Source of the DNA: Tetrahymena thermophila SB210
Taxonomy: Eukaryota > Ciliophora > Oligohymenophorea > Hymenostomatida > Tetrahymenidae
Direction: 5' to 3'
DNA: 64,000 bases
Assembly (NCBI RefSeq): GCF_000189635.1
Contig: NW_002476422.1
Coordinates: 62,001-126,000 of the forward strand
Numbering within the stretch: position 1 is the stretch's first letter; each line of letters begins with the position of its first letter. The notes beneath the pieces were generated by a model. That model was given only the letters and a program-made list of their open reading frames with translations. It had not been told where the DNA came from and did no database searches. A program made the translations under genes and the position numbers. Below, one piece after another: positions 13,908-26,767 of the stretch.

Positions 13908-15329
13908 TCAAATAAATTCGATTTGATCATGCTAATTGAAAAGGCAGAAGCCAGGACAAAACTGTTTTCCTTCTTCAAATTAAAAGTCCATTAGAAAAGA
14001 GTCATTTATTGTGAGATTTTCAAATAAAATATGTTCATATTATATGGTTATTTTTATAATATCATTGGTCTTAAAGAAAAAAGATATCTTTTTCTTATTT
14101 TAGTTTTCTGATAGCAAAGACCAAGCATAACCATTTTGAGATATAGTATAACAAAATTTATCACTAAACAAGCCAGTGAATTTATAGATCTTTTAAAGAA
14201 GTTAGTTTTTATCTACAATACCTATTCCAATCCAGTTTTAGAGGTTATTTATTTTTATAGTGAATGAATCTCCAACATGCTCTTATGTAATGGGTACATC
14301 TATAAAGGCAAAATTGTATCCATTCATTTGATTCACTTTATAACCTTCTATCTTGAAATCTTATTGATTTGATAGCACTTACTTTTGCTTAAGTTTAAGT
14401 TTAATTTTTTCATTCAAGGGCATTTTTATTGTATCTATATGTTATTTTAAGATTTTGGTTAACGATTCTATGATCTACATTTACTGCTAAATTAACTTTT
14501 ACTTTTACCCTTTTTCTAGATTTTTAGGTAATTCTTATAAGTAAGATTCGTAATTGCTATTCAAATCTGTAATATATTATTAGAACTCCCCATCTAGTAA
14601 TTATATTTTTTAATTAAATCGGCTAGAAACAATAAAATCTGTAAAGGATTTATAAGTGTCTAATTTTTTTCCCTGGCTGATAAAGAAATTATCCAAAGTA
14701 TTGTGAATGCCTTCAAAAAACAAATCAAATTAATTTAAATCAATTTTCTTTTTCTGCTGCTCATATTAATTAATAAGTTATTCTATTACTCGAGAGTTTA
14801 CATCTGTTTTTTCTTTTGCATTTTAAATTATTTTTTTCAGCTCTTCTGTTTAACTGGCACTATATTTCTTAATAACTTCTTTTAATTTATCTCTTTCAAT
14901 GAGTTCATTATAAACCTTCATCAAATCTTGTATATTTATCTCTGAAGCGATTTGGAGAAACTTCTTCTCTATTTATTAAATCTTTTATATTAGATTTTCT
15001 TTTATTTTTGAAAAATATTCTGTTATCTATTATAGATTTGTCTAAGACTCAAAGTAATTTATGTAAATTTCATCGCATATTTAAGCAAATTAGTCAATTA
15101 AATTTTAATTTGTTACAGGCGGCCAATTTGCTATCATATTATAAGGATCATCAGAATTAATTTCTTCAATAAAAAGTACTCTGACATTTTCATTATATCT
15201 TGATAAAGCACAATACTGGCAAACAGCCTAAGCATCAATTTTCTTTAAATCTAACTTCAAAAAAGTAGCTTTTTTGTAAAAGTGTTATGAACATTAAATC
15301 AGATCTTATTTCTGCTCAATTTCTTGCAT
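13908..15329 (-). CDS. B-box-like, coiled-coil and SPRY-like protein
   Basis: A single-exon frame of 473 residues. The N-terminus carries a Cys/His pattern (C13, H16, then C37-QY-C40) like a reduced B-box zinc finger. Residues about 85-330 are Gln/Lys/Glu-rich and predicted coiled coil (QKIQQIEKKFLQIASEI; QKQKLIQQQMQIIESLTKIL). The last 120 residues have an SPRY/E3-ligase-associated flavour: NWIGIGIVDK, then YTISQNGYAWSLL and a DIIKITI strand. This resembles the TRIM layout but lacks a visible RING at the start. The family assignment is from motif pattern only. It might bind protein partners or cytoskeleton. It lies 604 bp beyond the 3' end of the membrane-protein gene, in the same direction. 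Confidence 0.75.
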
Positions 15330-15932
15330 TTTTAAATGTATACTTTTTCTGCTTCAAATGTTTTTGATAATTATTTTTAGTTATTAATTTTTCAGATATT
15401 TTTATACTTTTTTAAGTAATTTTATGAGTTTAAACAATTTTATTTAATTAATTATTTTATTTTTACATAATAAAAATTAAAATAGGAATGATAATTTAAA
15501 TTTTTTACCTTTACTAATAAAATAGATTTCAAGCGATATATAAATTTAATTTTGAAGAAAGGATGAATCATAAAAAACATCTACCTTCTTACCACATTAT
15601 TAAAAAATAATTAACATTAAAATAATTATATTTAAAAGCAAACAGTGTTTGAATAATAACGAACTTTAATAGTAATTCGATAAAGAAAAAATTATTTTTA
15701 AAATAATTACTTAATTCTTATTATTTAAAATCATTCATTTTCTGATGATTAAAAAAATAAATTTAATATAAAAAGTAAAATTTTTAATAAAAATTAAAAA
15801 AATTTTATTAATAAAAATGAATAATAAAATAATTTTGATTAACAAAATAAATAAATAAATTTATTAATATAAATAGTCAACATATCTTTAGTTTCAAAAT
15901 GAATTTTTAATTTTTAAATTAAATAATTTAAA

Positions 15933-18900
15933 TCATAATTCAATTAATTTTAATGGGTCTTAGCTTTCTTGGTTATCTTTAAATTAAATTATATATTTTA
16001 CTAAGTTTCTTAATTTTTTAAAGTTTTTACGATTCCTTTCTTGTATTTTTTCTTACTAAAATTATGGCAAATACCTGAGTATACAAGAAAGCCAAGAGTT
16101 ATTTTAAATTTTAGATATCATAGTCTCTGCAGAAGATACTATTATAAGTAGGCAATTATATATGATAAATAATAATGCAGAAAGTAAACAACAGCACAAA
16201 AATACAGTTGGAAAGTATTATATGAAACTATTTACAGAATTTGTTTAGCCCTAAAAAATAATAGTTGAAATGAATGTTATGAGCACAATTAAGACACTTA
16301 TCATTTCCATTTTATTAAGCTATGTTCTCTAAAAAGGCTAATATTTCTATAAGCAAAATAAATAGAAAATTAAAACCATAATATATGAGCTATTCATTAG
16401 TTCTTTGCTCTAAAAGAATATTTTTTATATAATTAGAAAGGACACTTTTATTGAAAAACGCACTATTTCCCAGAAGCAAAAGTCTTTTTTATATTCTTAG
16501 TATAAAAATCCAAATTGGAAAAGAGCCTTAATTGAGTATAACTTATTTTTGTTTTTGTATAGATTATATATTATATAAAATGGAACAAGAATAGAATAAA
16601 ACACTAAACCCGATATTGCATATTCATAGTATTCATAATCCTAGCCGCAAGGAGCAGTTAAATCTATTTGAAGGGCTTTTTCACCATTTCCAAAGGTTCT
16701 GCATGTTATAGAATCTAGACATACACTTAGAATTGGATTGTAAAAAACTATAAATAATGTATAAATTATCGTTAATGAAATATTATATTTTAAAAATCTT
16801 CTGCTTGATTTTTTTAATAGGAATCGTAGAAAAGGAAATAAAAGTGCAATAGGGATGATAATTAAAGGCATAATCAAGTAGAATTTCAATCTAATTATTC
16901 CATAATGGTCTCTGTTTGGAAATAAGTCGTATAGGGCACAATTAATAGAAGCAAAACTCGTTGATAAAGGACTTGAATATTAAATAGATTTTTCTACAAA
17001 TGTATTTTTCAAGCTTAGTTCTAATTAATTTTAAATAAAAAGCAACAGAGAAGTGTTGAATGATAACACTTTTATATAAACAGAAGTAAGACCAAATTTT
17101 GTAAAGCTTGTTCCAATGTAAATCATTTGCATTTTAATTAAATACTATTGATAAACATAATTTTATATTTTTTTAAAATTACTATGAATCAATACAAATA
17201 GAACAATAATAAATAAAGCCATTGATACCCAAATCTTAATAGCATTTAATTATATTTCATCACATTTTACACAAGAAAACAGATTTATTGCTGTATAAGT
17301 AGCGTTCCAGTATGAAGATGTTTCATCGCATGCTGAACATTCATTTCCTATTCTTCCTTCAAAACAAAGTTAGTTTCCATATCCACTGCCTCCAAGGCAC
17401 TATTATTAGTTTGTGCTTTAACATTTATATATTTAAGTTTAATCTATCTAAAGCGATGATCTCCAGTAACCCTTGTTAAGCTCAGAGTAGTTTAAGTAGC
17501 ATTTAGAAAATATTTAGCTATCGCAATGCTGGCATTCGAAAGAATTATTTCTATAATTTGCAGACATAGATTCACAATATTGACACAGATATTTTGTATT
17601 ATCCAAAGAATTAAAATAGATCTTTTATTGACCTTCAATACATTCAGATGTTTAAAATAAAATATCATTTTCTATTAAAGGGATGGTGAAGATAAAGGAT
17701 AATTTGTATTTATTTATTGTTGAATGAGGTTAGAATAAAATATAAGAATAATCTTTGCTCAATTCTCTCAAATCAAGTTCGTAATTTAAGTATTAGTTTG
17801 CATCTTGAGGTTACACCTTGTCTTTATTTAATAGATAAAAGTCATACAAATTTCCTTTGATTATATTATTAAGAGAAGTAAAGTTTGTTGTTTTTATATT
17901 GCCATAACTATTCTAAAATAGGGCTAATTCAATTATAATTATATAGATAGATCCTGGAATTAATTTCATTAATTTACTAAGAGGTAAATTCCTGATCATG
18001 TATTATTACTAATAGTAATTAGGAATATACTCTACCACTTCTCTTATTCTGAATTTAGGAGTGTAATCAAATACATCATTATCTAAGAAAGTAGAAGTAT
18101 TGTTCTTAAAAAACACATTTTGCAAAGTTCTATTTTGGCCTTAACTCTCTATTGAAATACCTCCACCTAATAGAGCTGAATTATTTTACATATTTAAGTT
18201 GCTAAAATAAACTTCTAAATAATTATTTATAGAAACAGCTCCACCAAATTTATTACTTATGCAGTTAGTGAAGTTAGATGAAGAAATATTTAAATAGGTT
18301 AGTATGTAAAATCTTAAGCAACCTCCGTTTTGATGAGATTTCATATTTGAAAAATTGCTATTTTTAATGTCCAATTTTCTACCTGAATAATATACAGAAA
18401 GAAACCTAGAATCAAAACCTCCAAAATCTGCTTAAATATAATCAATTATTAAATTATTTTGGTTTTTATTCTATTATTAATTAGTAAACCCATATACACT
18501 AATTAGAGATCTCGCTCCATCAAATCTATCATAAGCGACTAACCATTCTTTTTTTTCTTTAATGTAATTACCTTAGCCTTAACTGAGTGGTTAAAAATAA
18601 TTGAAAAGGAGAGAGTCTTATTTGAGCAAGAATTGTGAATTTTATATTTTAACAATATTTATTGTATCTAAATCAATCAAATTAGTTTAAAAGAAGCAAT
18701 TATCAATTTAAAAATTATTTAAAGTTATGCTATCAGCAATCTAAACAGATATAAGATTTGATTCAAAAATAGTATCTTTAATATTAAGAGAGTCAATAAC
18801 AATATTATTTATACTCTAAAGTCTGATAAGATTCTTTTAAATTTTATAATTAAAGGATGTAAAATGAATATTACTAATTTTTAAATTAATTGCGCTTTCA

Positions 18901-19919
18901 ATATAAATTATTGAATTTGAATACATATCGTCACTACCCATATTACTGCTGAGTGCTGCTAAATCTAACTACTAAATAGTTACATTTGGTATGTCAACAA
19001 TATTTAAAGAAAATTAGATTTACTTCTAATCAAATTTTATATGACCCAAATTTAAATTATCAATCAATAAACCAATGTTGATTGCTAAACTTTGCAAAGA
19101 ATCAGTTTCTTAATGCATTAATTGGATGATTTTAATTTAAAAATTTTCATTTTTTATACTTAAATCTTATTTTAAACTCTATGGAGTATCAAAGTAAATA
19201 CTTTTTGCGTCTATGTTAATTGTATCTATTTAAACATTTTTACTAAAAATGCATGTATTGCTAGTTATTTTGCTCTACATAAAAATATTTTTCACTTCAA
19301 TTAATTCATTCGAAATTATGTTTCCTTATGCATTTTCTACTAAGTACAAAGTATCAATCTAAATATCATGCTTACTCAATAGATCTATCGAGGATTAGAA
19401 GACATGCTTGCTTTCAAGATAAAGATAATTTACTTTGATTTATTTGCTATCAAAATGAATATTATTTGATTAGATGCTTAATAGTCTATTAATATTTATT
19501 TAATCTTCAGAAAAAATATTAATGATCTTATTTTTGTTGCTAACTGAGCAATTTTTGATTTCAATATTATTAATATTTATAATTTTTGTAGTTAAAAATT
19601 CAATCATAGTATTATTAAAACTTATAATATCATTTAATGTAATTTTATTTATTGATAAAGTTTCTATTTATTAAATAACTAACGTTTTATTCACTTGACA
19701 TTGATTAAATTCCAAATTTAATTAGGATTCATTTTCTAATCTTAGCTAAATATAAAAATCGTTTATTGAATACTAAACTCTTTAGATTTCAAGAGATTTT
19801 ATAATTTAATCATCACAAGATTAAAAAATGCTCATTTGACTTTATTCTTCATCTGATTTCGCATAAGTTTATATTATAAATATAAGAAATACCACCATAA
19901 ATTAACATATTTTTGTCAT
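15933..19919 (-). CDS. Large beta-helix, Cys-rich, multi-spanning membrane protein
   Basis: A 1328-residue frame with no intron detected. Residues 1-22 form a hydrophobic signal peptide (FMVVFLIFIIQ). Residues about 40-770 are Asn/Ile/Ser-rich short repeats that look like a parallel beta-helix, with polymorphic outer membrane-type blocks such as GGAVSINNYLEV and NGGCLRFYIL. Residues about 775-860 are a Cys-rich growth-factor-receptor-like segment with CQYC, CQHC, CLGGSGYG and CSAC. From about 885 there are about eight hydrophobic spans (IWVSMALFIIVLFVLI; FYLIMPLIIIPIALLF; TVFLCCCLLSALLFIIY), then a basic cytoplasmic tail. Proteins of this layout form a large family in Tetrahymena and Paramecium. 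The role is unknown; surface sensing or adhesion is an inference. Confidence 0.85.
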
Positions 19920-20459
19920 TATTTGATAATTAATAATTTTATCTTGAATTTGCTTTTTGTTTCTCTCTTTTTGTGTTTGTTTTTTGCTTTAAAAATTATT
20001 AGGAGATCGAATATTAATCTTAACTAAGATTTTTCTTTTTTGTTTAAAAGAATTAAATGTCTACTAAGTTTTATAAAAAAAAACAAAAAACATTAAAAAT
20101 CATTATAAATATTAAATAGTTCTCCAAAAGTTTTAGAATATTACAACACTCAGTTCATAATGAATTTTTGTTTTAAATTAAATTATTTGTGATAAAAATT
20201 TACATTTTGGAAAAAAATCTTTAAAACTCAATCAAGATGGATGGGTCAAAAACATTCTTAAAATAAAAATATAAAATGAAAAAGGCTTTCAAATATTTTA
20301 TGAGAGGATTTAATTTAATAAAATACAACATTTTTTAAAAACATAATAATTTTATATTTAACATTTAAATCTACATTTATTTTATTTTTTCTTTTTATCC
20401 ACTAATAAATAATTAAATTTCCATTAATTTCTTTTCATAATTTTTGAATAAAAAAATAA
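19920..20459. other. Intergenic DNA with an LRR-gene 5' flank
   Basis: From about 20380 it matches the flanks before the two other LRR first exons (about 26690 and 31670), with the shared ATTTATTTTTTCTTTTTATCC block. Confidence 0.6.
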
Positions 20460-21227
20460 ATGATAAAATAGATTAAGTATTACAAGGAATTACAAGAAGT
20501 AATTATTTATTTTTTATCAATATACTTTAAATTTATTTTTATTAATATAAAAAGTTTTTAAACTCTTCACTATACTCATTAGGTTCTCCATATAAATCTG
20601 AGGTATATTTAATTTATAAATATTATTACTATTAATACTTTCCAAACATTTAAATTACAATTTATTTATAATATTATTTTTCTAATAGAAATTCTCACAT
20701 ATATTCTTTCACTCATTTTATTAATACAAATATTTTTTTAGATATTTTAACTTAATTTACATTTAAAATTTTTTAATTCATTATTGATTTTTTATTATTT
20801 GATATTTTTTATTCGTTTTTTTTTCTAATACTTTTACTAGATAAAAACAATTTATGTGTTTTGGATTGTGATATTTTTAGTTATTTTTATAAATTTAAAT
20901 CAAGATATTTAAAACATTTAATTTTTTTATTAGCTTATTGTTTGATTTATTTTTCTTTGCCTTTTTAATAAATACTACTTGTGTTTTTTTTTCTATATTT
21001 CTTAATTTAACTCATTTTTTGTTTAAAAATTTTGCTTTTATTGTTATAAATTAATTTCTTATTATTTCATATTATTTCTTCATTTTTTCCTTCTACTAAC
21101 TAATTCATTATATATTTTTTCTTCAATATTTAAAAAGTTAAGATTTGATTGGTGATGAAAGTATGTCAGACTTAATTTCTGCTTTAGTAAATTGCACTAA
21201 TCTCTCAAATTTGACACTTGATCTTAG
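20460..21227 (+). pseudogene. LRR gene fragment: first exon plus one repeat exon
   Basis: Exon 1 (20460-20602, phase 2) encodes a 47-residue start (MIKQIKYYKELQEVII) homologous to the first exon at 26768 and ends in CTGAG followed by GTATATTT. The one repeat exon (21138-21227, exactly 90 bp) follows a TATTTAAAAAG acceptor and reads as a normal LRR (IGDESMSDLISALVNCTNLS). Where all other repeat exons continue with GTAAAA or a similar donor, this one continues with AAAAATTA, so the donor is gone and no further repeats follow. A conserved intron-start signature without a usable exon is left inside the intron at 20841. It is probably a decayed host gene; a very short read-through protein is the alternative. 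Confidence 0.7.
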
Positions 21228-24200
21228 AAAAATTATGATAATTTACTTTTTAAATATTTTAATTAAAATTTTTTTTTTAAAATTTTTAATATGTTGTTTG
21301 TAAATTACAAATTGCGAGTTACAAGTTAAAAGTTATTACAGTAATACATAAATAAACCAATTATTCTAATATTTTTTATTTATTTTTTTTGTTATCTTTA
21401 TTCATATTTTTAATTTTCGAAAAAAATTTTTTATCTTCTTATAATTTTGTTTTAATAATGAAGATTCATATAATTAAAACTTATCTCTCTACCATAAATA
21501 TAATATATTATTCGAAAAAAAAGAAATATTCTCTCAATTAGTGGTACTTATTTTACTGATTATCTCTTATTAAAATACTATGAAATTAAAATAAGCTCTT
21601 TGAATAAATAAAATGGTATTTAGTTTGTAAAATATTTTTTTAATAAATTAATTATTAAAAAATAATTTAAAAAATAAATTATTTTATTATTTAATTGCAT
21701 TTTATTTTTGTTACTTTTTAAATTTAAAGTTCAATAACTGTAAGTTGAAAATCCTTTAGTAGAATTCTTATAATATTAATTTACTAGATGAGAGATAAAA
21801 GATTCTAATTATGAATAATATTGTTTGAATTACTTCCTTAAAAAAATTATTTTTTAAGTTTTAAATATTTATAAGCTTAATTAATCAAAATAAATTAATA
21901 TTTTAAATTTATTTTATAAACTATTTTGAATTATTTTGTAAAAAAATGAAAGCCTACTTTATTCTAACTAATATTTTTTATTTCTTACATTTATTACCTA
22001 TTATTTGTTATTTAATTTAATTTATTTATTTATTGTATTTTAAATTTCTATTTTTTAATCCTTATTTATAACAATTTTTGTATTCATATTCAATTTAACT
22101 TATTTTTTTCAAGTCGCCTAATATAGGTATGCAAAAAAAGTTTTGAGAAATTTTATTGTAAAAAATATTTTTTTTTTAAAGAAATGACAAAATTTTATAA
22201 AGTAGTTTATTTATAATAAATTATAAAATTTTTGAATTGCTAAAAGCACAAAATCAGCATCTTAAGATTTTTATGATAATAGAAAAATGAAATCATGATT
22301 AACATTCGAATTTTCTTTAATAAAATTTTTCATTTATTTCAAAATGTGTTTCTTCTATTTATATTTTTATTTAATCTAAAAAAAATATATAATGTTTTCT
22401 TTCTATTAGTTAAAAAAAATAAAAATTGTCTTTTGATTCCATACCTAAATTTTTTATTTTGGCAATATATTTTCTTCACTTAGTAAAGATACTTTATCTA
22501 TACTTTTAATATATCAAATAATCATTAAAAAGAATATATAAATAGATTAATATTGATTATATAAAATATTCATATTAAAAATACATTTTTAGTATTTATG
22601 ATTGGCTAAATTATTGATTTGAATTGTATCATTTAATATTTGCATATGTATTTTCTATGAGATAGAAAGAAAGAAAAAAATTCAGGCAATAAATAAACTT
22701 GTTTGATTAATTTAATTTATCTTACATCATTTAATTCATCCAATAAATTCCACACTATGATATATTTATTAGTTACTGAATATAAAAATAAATTCTTTTT
22801 ATGAAAATAAGAACAAGCTATTTTTTACAAAAATCATTAATTGAATACTACTAACTATATTCTTAAATTATTTATATGTTTATTATTTGAAAGTAAAATT
22901 TAAAAATATGAATACTTTATATTTTAACAAAATTAATCTTCTTAATTACTTCTAATTACTTTTTTGACCAGGATTAATATACTTATAGAATTATTACCTA
23001 AATTAAATTGTCTATCTTTTTTTCTACCTCAAATTAAAATAGTCAATATTAATATTCAAAAACATTGTAATTAACATATTGAATTTTTTTAAAAATTTAT
23101 ATTAATACAGTAATGAATATTTGAAATACAAAAATAGAAATTTATTTTAACAAGTTTTATATAAATTTGTAAATTAAATAATAAGTTCTTTATCTAAAAT
23201 TTTTCTAGAAAAACAAGCATATTTGAAATTGCTATTTCAAGTATAAATTAAATGAAAAATATATTTTAATATTTTGCATGATATTAATGAAGAATAGTGT
23301 AACAAATTATTTTAATTTATAAAACATAAGTAACGCCTAGATGAAATAAAGACGTGAATGGGATGAGCAAATATTTTTGATTCATCAAAATTATTAACCC
23401 AATAAAAAAATAAATCTAAATTTTAAATCGATATTAATTAATTTAAAACCATTAGAAATTCATTAAAAAATCATTGATTTCAGATTTGATTACGTATTAT
23501 TACAATTAAACATAACACTATATATATTTATACGTGTAAATTCCTTTGTTTAATATATTCATAAAACGTAAACTAAAAATAGGTTTATATGATTAATTTA
23601 TGAATTAAAAAAATTCAAAAATCTATCAGAGATACTCTCTTACTTAGTTCATTATTTTTAAAAACTATTGAAAAATGGTTTCAAACACTCTTTTAAAGAA
23701 ATTCTTCTTGCTTATTTTTAAAGCTATAAAAACCTTATAATTTTTAACTATTATAAAACATTATTGAATACTATTTTATATCTTAATGAACACAATAAAA
23801 ATTATTAAAAAAATGAAATTTAGCTTGAATGCTTCCAAGATATTTTATTTTTTCAGATAGAATTTCTAGAACCTCGATAACTCATTTGTACTTTTGAAAA
23901 TAAAAAAGAAATGAAATCTTAAAAACAAAAACATTTTTTATTTTGTATAATTTGCATTAAAAAAATTCAATTTATGGCATTTTTTGAAAATATTTAAAAT
24001 CTTATTCATTATTATAAAAAAATGAAAATAAATTTAGAATCCCAGAATATAGTTTTTAATACATTAATTTTCAAATTTGGTAAAAGAAATATTGCTTTTA
24101 ATAAAAGCGAAATAAATCCAAATTTTCAAAAAAAGTCAGGCTAATAATTAATTACCTGTAAAAATCATCGAATCATTTTTTCTTGAAATCAGGTTAATAA

Positions 24201-25101
24201 AACAAAAAGAATTCACTCTAAAAATGAATCACTCCATTATATATTGTAAGATTAATTCTTTTCGCATATTGTATGTAATATTTGAAAGTCTTTACTGATA
24301 ACATATTTAAATTTTTAACTAAAATAAAATAAATTTTTGTTAAAACCATTTATGCAATTTTTAAAATTAATTTATATCTTATATAATAAGCATTTTGAGT
24401 AAATAAATATACTACTTATTCTAATTATAGCTAGAAATAATTAAATAATAGATAAAATTACACAAATAAATATTAAATCCATTATTCAAATTAATTCATG
24501 TAATATATATATTAATTAGTCAATTTGTAACTTCTTAAATGTTATTCACTAATTTAATCAGTAACTTTAAATATTGCGATTTTATTTTTGAAATTATAGT
24601 TATAAGATTTTTATTTTTTGGAGTATTTTTATCTTAATATAAGGAATGATATTAGTTTTCAAATCCAAAGCAAAAAAGGTTGTTAGTCAGTCAAAAAACC
24701 CTATTTTTTGTCAATTTTTTTATTGAAAGTAAATTTTTCCATTTAAAATGTTTTAAAAAGGTTCTCTTATTTATTAGATGCGAATATTTAATAGCCAATA
24801 AGAATATAGAAAAAGTCATTATCTTTAAATTAATTTACTAATACTTTTATATATAGTAATAGTCAATAAGCAAAGTAATCATTAAAGAAAATATCTAACT
24901 AAATCCCACTTGATTTGAAATTTTACTATTTTTGAAAATATATCTAAAAATAGAAATAAACAGGGAATTAGATACTCAATTAATTAAAATAAATCGACCA
25001 TTTTAAGAAGTGATTGGCACTCAAATACTTATAAATAATTAATTAATAAACTAATTTATAAATTATAACTAATTAAATTACTAAGACTTAAATATTAGTA
25101 A
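21228..25101. other. Gene-poor AT-rich stretch
   Basis: Nearly 3.9 kb of A/T-rich sequence without an LRR exon, RNA gene or long frame of coding character under the ciliate code. Short hydrophobic frames rich in Phe/Ile/Asn (for example at 22295-22483) are what poly-T-rich DNA gives by chance. Confidence 0.6.
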
Positions 25102-26004
25102 ATGAATAAAAAACTTTTTGCTTTCATAGCAGTGTTATGCTTCTTAGATGTTGCTCTCGCTGCTCCATGTGCTGCTTGTACCTATAGCGGTACTGGTGAC
25201 GACACAGGTGGTCTATGTACCCTCTGCCCTGCTGGATAATGTACACCTGGAACTGGAACTACTGGAGACAGTGATAGTGTATGTACCACTAAAGCATGTC
25301 CTTAAGGAAAATTTAGTTCAACAGGTTTTGATACAGACGGAGCTGGAGCTGGATGTACTGCTTGTACTGCAGGTACAACAACTCCGGGTACTTAAACTGT
25401 AGGAACAGCTTAATCTGTTTGCACTCTTAAGGCCTGTGCTAAAGGTAGCTTTTCTGCCTCAGGATTTGATACAGACGGAGCTGGAACTGGATGTACTGCT
25501 TGTACTGCCGGTACAACAACTCCTAATACTTAAACTGTAGGAACAGCTTAATCTGTTTGTACTGTTACTTTTAAGGCCTGTGCTAAAGGTAGCTTTTCTG
25601 CCTCAGGATTAGATACAGATGGAGCTGGAACTGGATGCACTGCTTGTACTGCCGGAACATCAACTCCTAGCACTTAAACTGTAGGAACAGATTAATCTGT
25701 CTGTACTCTTAAGGCTTGTACTGCTGGATCATATAGTGCTTCAGGTTTTGATACAGACGGTAATGGAGCAGGTTGTACTCAATGTGCTGCTAATACTTAC
25801 TCTGCTTAAAGTGCTACTTCTTGCACTTCTTGCACTAATAATCGTACCTCTCCAGCTGGATCTACTGCTGTCACTGCTTGTGTATGCCCATCAGGAACAA
25901 CTGGTTCTACAGATGGTGTTAGTACATGTTCTGATAATACTACTAGTGGTTAAAAAATCACTGTCTTTGTATCTCTCATTTTTATTTTAATGTCTTTATT
26001 CTGA
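25102..26004 (+). CDS. Immobilization-antigen-like GPI-anchored Cys-rich surface protein
   Basis: A 300-residue frame with an N-terminal signal peptide (KLFAFIAVLCFLDVALA), CxxC-rich repeats and a hydrophobic C-terminal tail (ITVFVSLIFILMSLF) preceded by small residues, as for GPI anchoring. Four repeats of 46-48 residues begin at 25291, 25429, 25573 and 25711, each opening KAC and carrying DTDGAGxGCTACTAGT-type cores. This is the layout of Tetrahymena Ser/i-antigens, the abundant proteins coating cell and cilia. The GC content is far above the surroundings, as in highly expressed genes. Repeat copies are nearly identical at DNA level, so unequal exchange is likely. It sits alone between the LRR fragment and the LRR genes. 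Confidence 0.9.
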
Positions 26005-26767
26005 AACTAAAAGAAATAAACTATACTTTAAAATTTTTAGTATGATTCGTGTTTACACATGTGTTGTTACTGATTTTAATTCTTAAGTTTATTTTCAAAA
26101 GAAGATATTTTAAAAGAAATAAATCATGAAACCTAATTTTTATTGCTGATATGCAAGCTTAGACGATTTATTCCATAATTTTTCTATTTAAAAAATTGTT
26201 AAATCAAATAGTTTTATGCACAATATTTATCAAATATTTATGAAGTTGTATAATTTATCAAAATATCAAATAATTGGATAAGTGTTTTTATCTTTTAATT
26301 TATTTGCCAAGTTTGAAACCCATTCCAAAACCTATTTTTAATTCCATTTATTTATACTTATAATAAACTTTTAATCTATTCAAATATTTATAGACAAGTA
26401 ACTAAATAAAATTATCTAAAATAGCAATCCTGTAAAGAAATACGTACGTATTAGAAGGTAATATAAAACATTCTACAAAATGTTTTTTATTTTTATTTTT
26501 ATTAAGAATATTAATTGCTAAAATTTTTTCAATATATGAGTGATTAACTACCCTTCTCTATTTCCTAAATATATATTTTCAACTACTTATTTTAAATAAA
26601 AATATTATGATTAAATATGAATGTTAAGTTACACTAATCTTTTTGTGAAATCTCTTACTAAAATCAAATTTATAAATTCATATAATTTATTTTTTCTTTT
26701 TATCCACTTATAATTAATTAATTAAATTTCATTAATTGCTTTTCAATATTTTTGAAGGAAAAAAAAA
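26005..26767. other. 3' flank of the antigen gene and 5' flank of LRR gene A
   Basis: No gene is visible. From about 26690 the sequence is shared with the flanks at about 20380 and 31670, directly in front of each LRR first exon, so it probably holds the LRR promoter region. Confidence 0.55.

Noticed and set aside
20742-20840. Possible additional LRR-gene exon after a TTTTTTAG acceptor
   Set aside because: In the phase required by the neighbouring exons it meets a TGA early, and the matching segment in gene A does not keep phase.
22295-22483. Hydrophobic open frame in the gene-poor stretch
   Set aside because: It is rich in Phe/Ile/Leu/Asn as expected from poly-T/A DNA, and has no homology, no length and no neighbours to support it.
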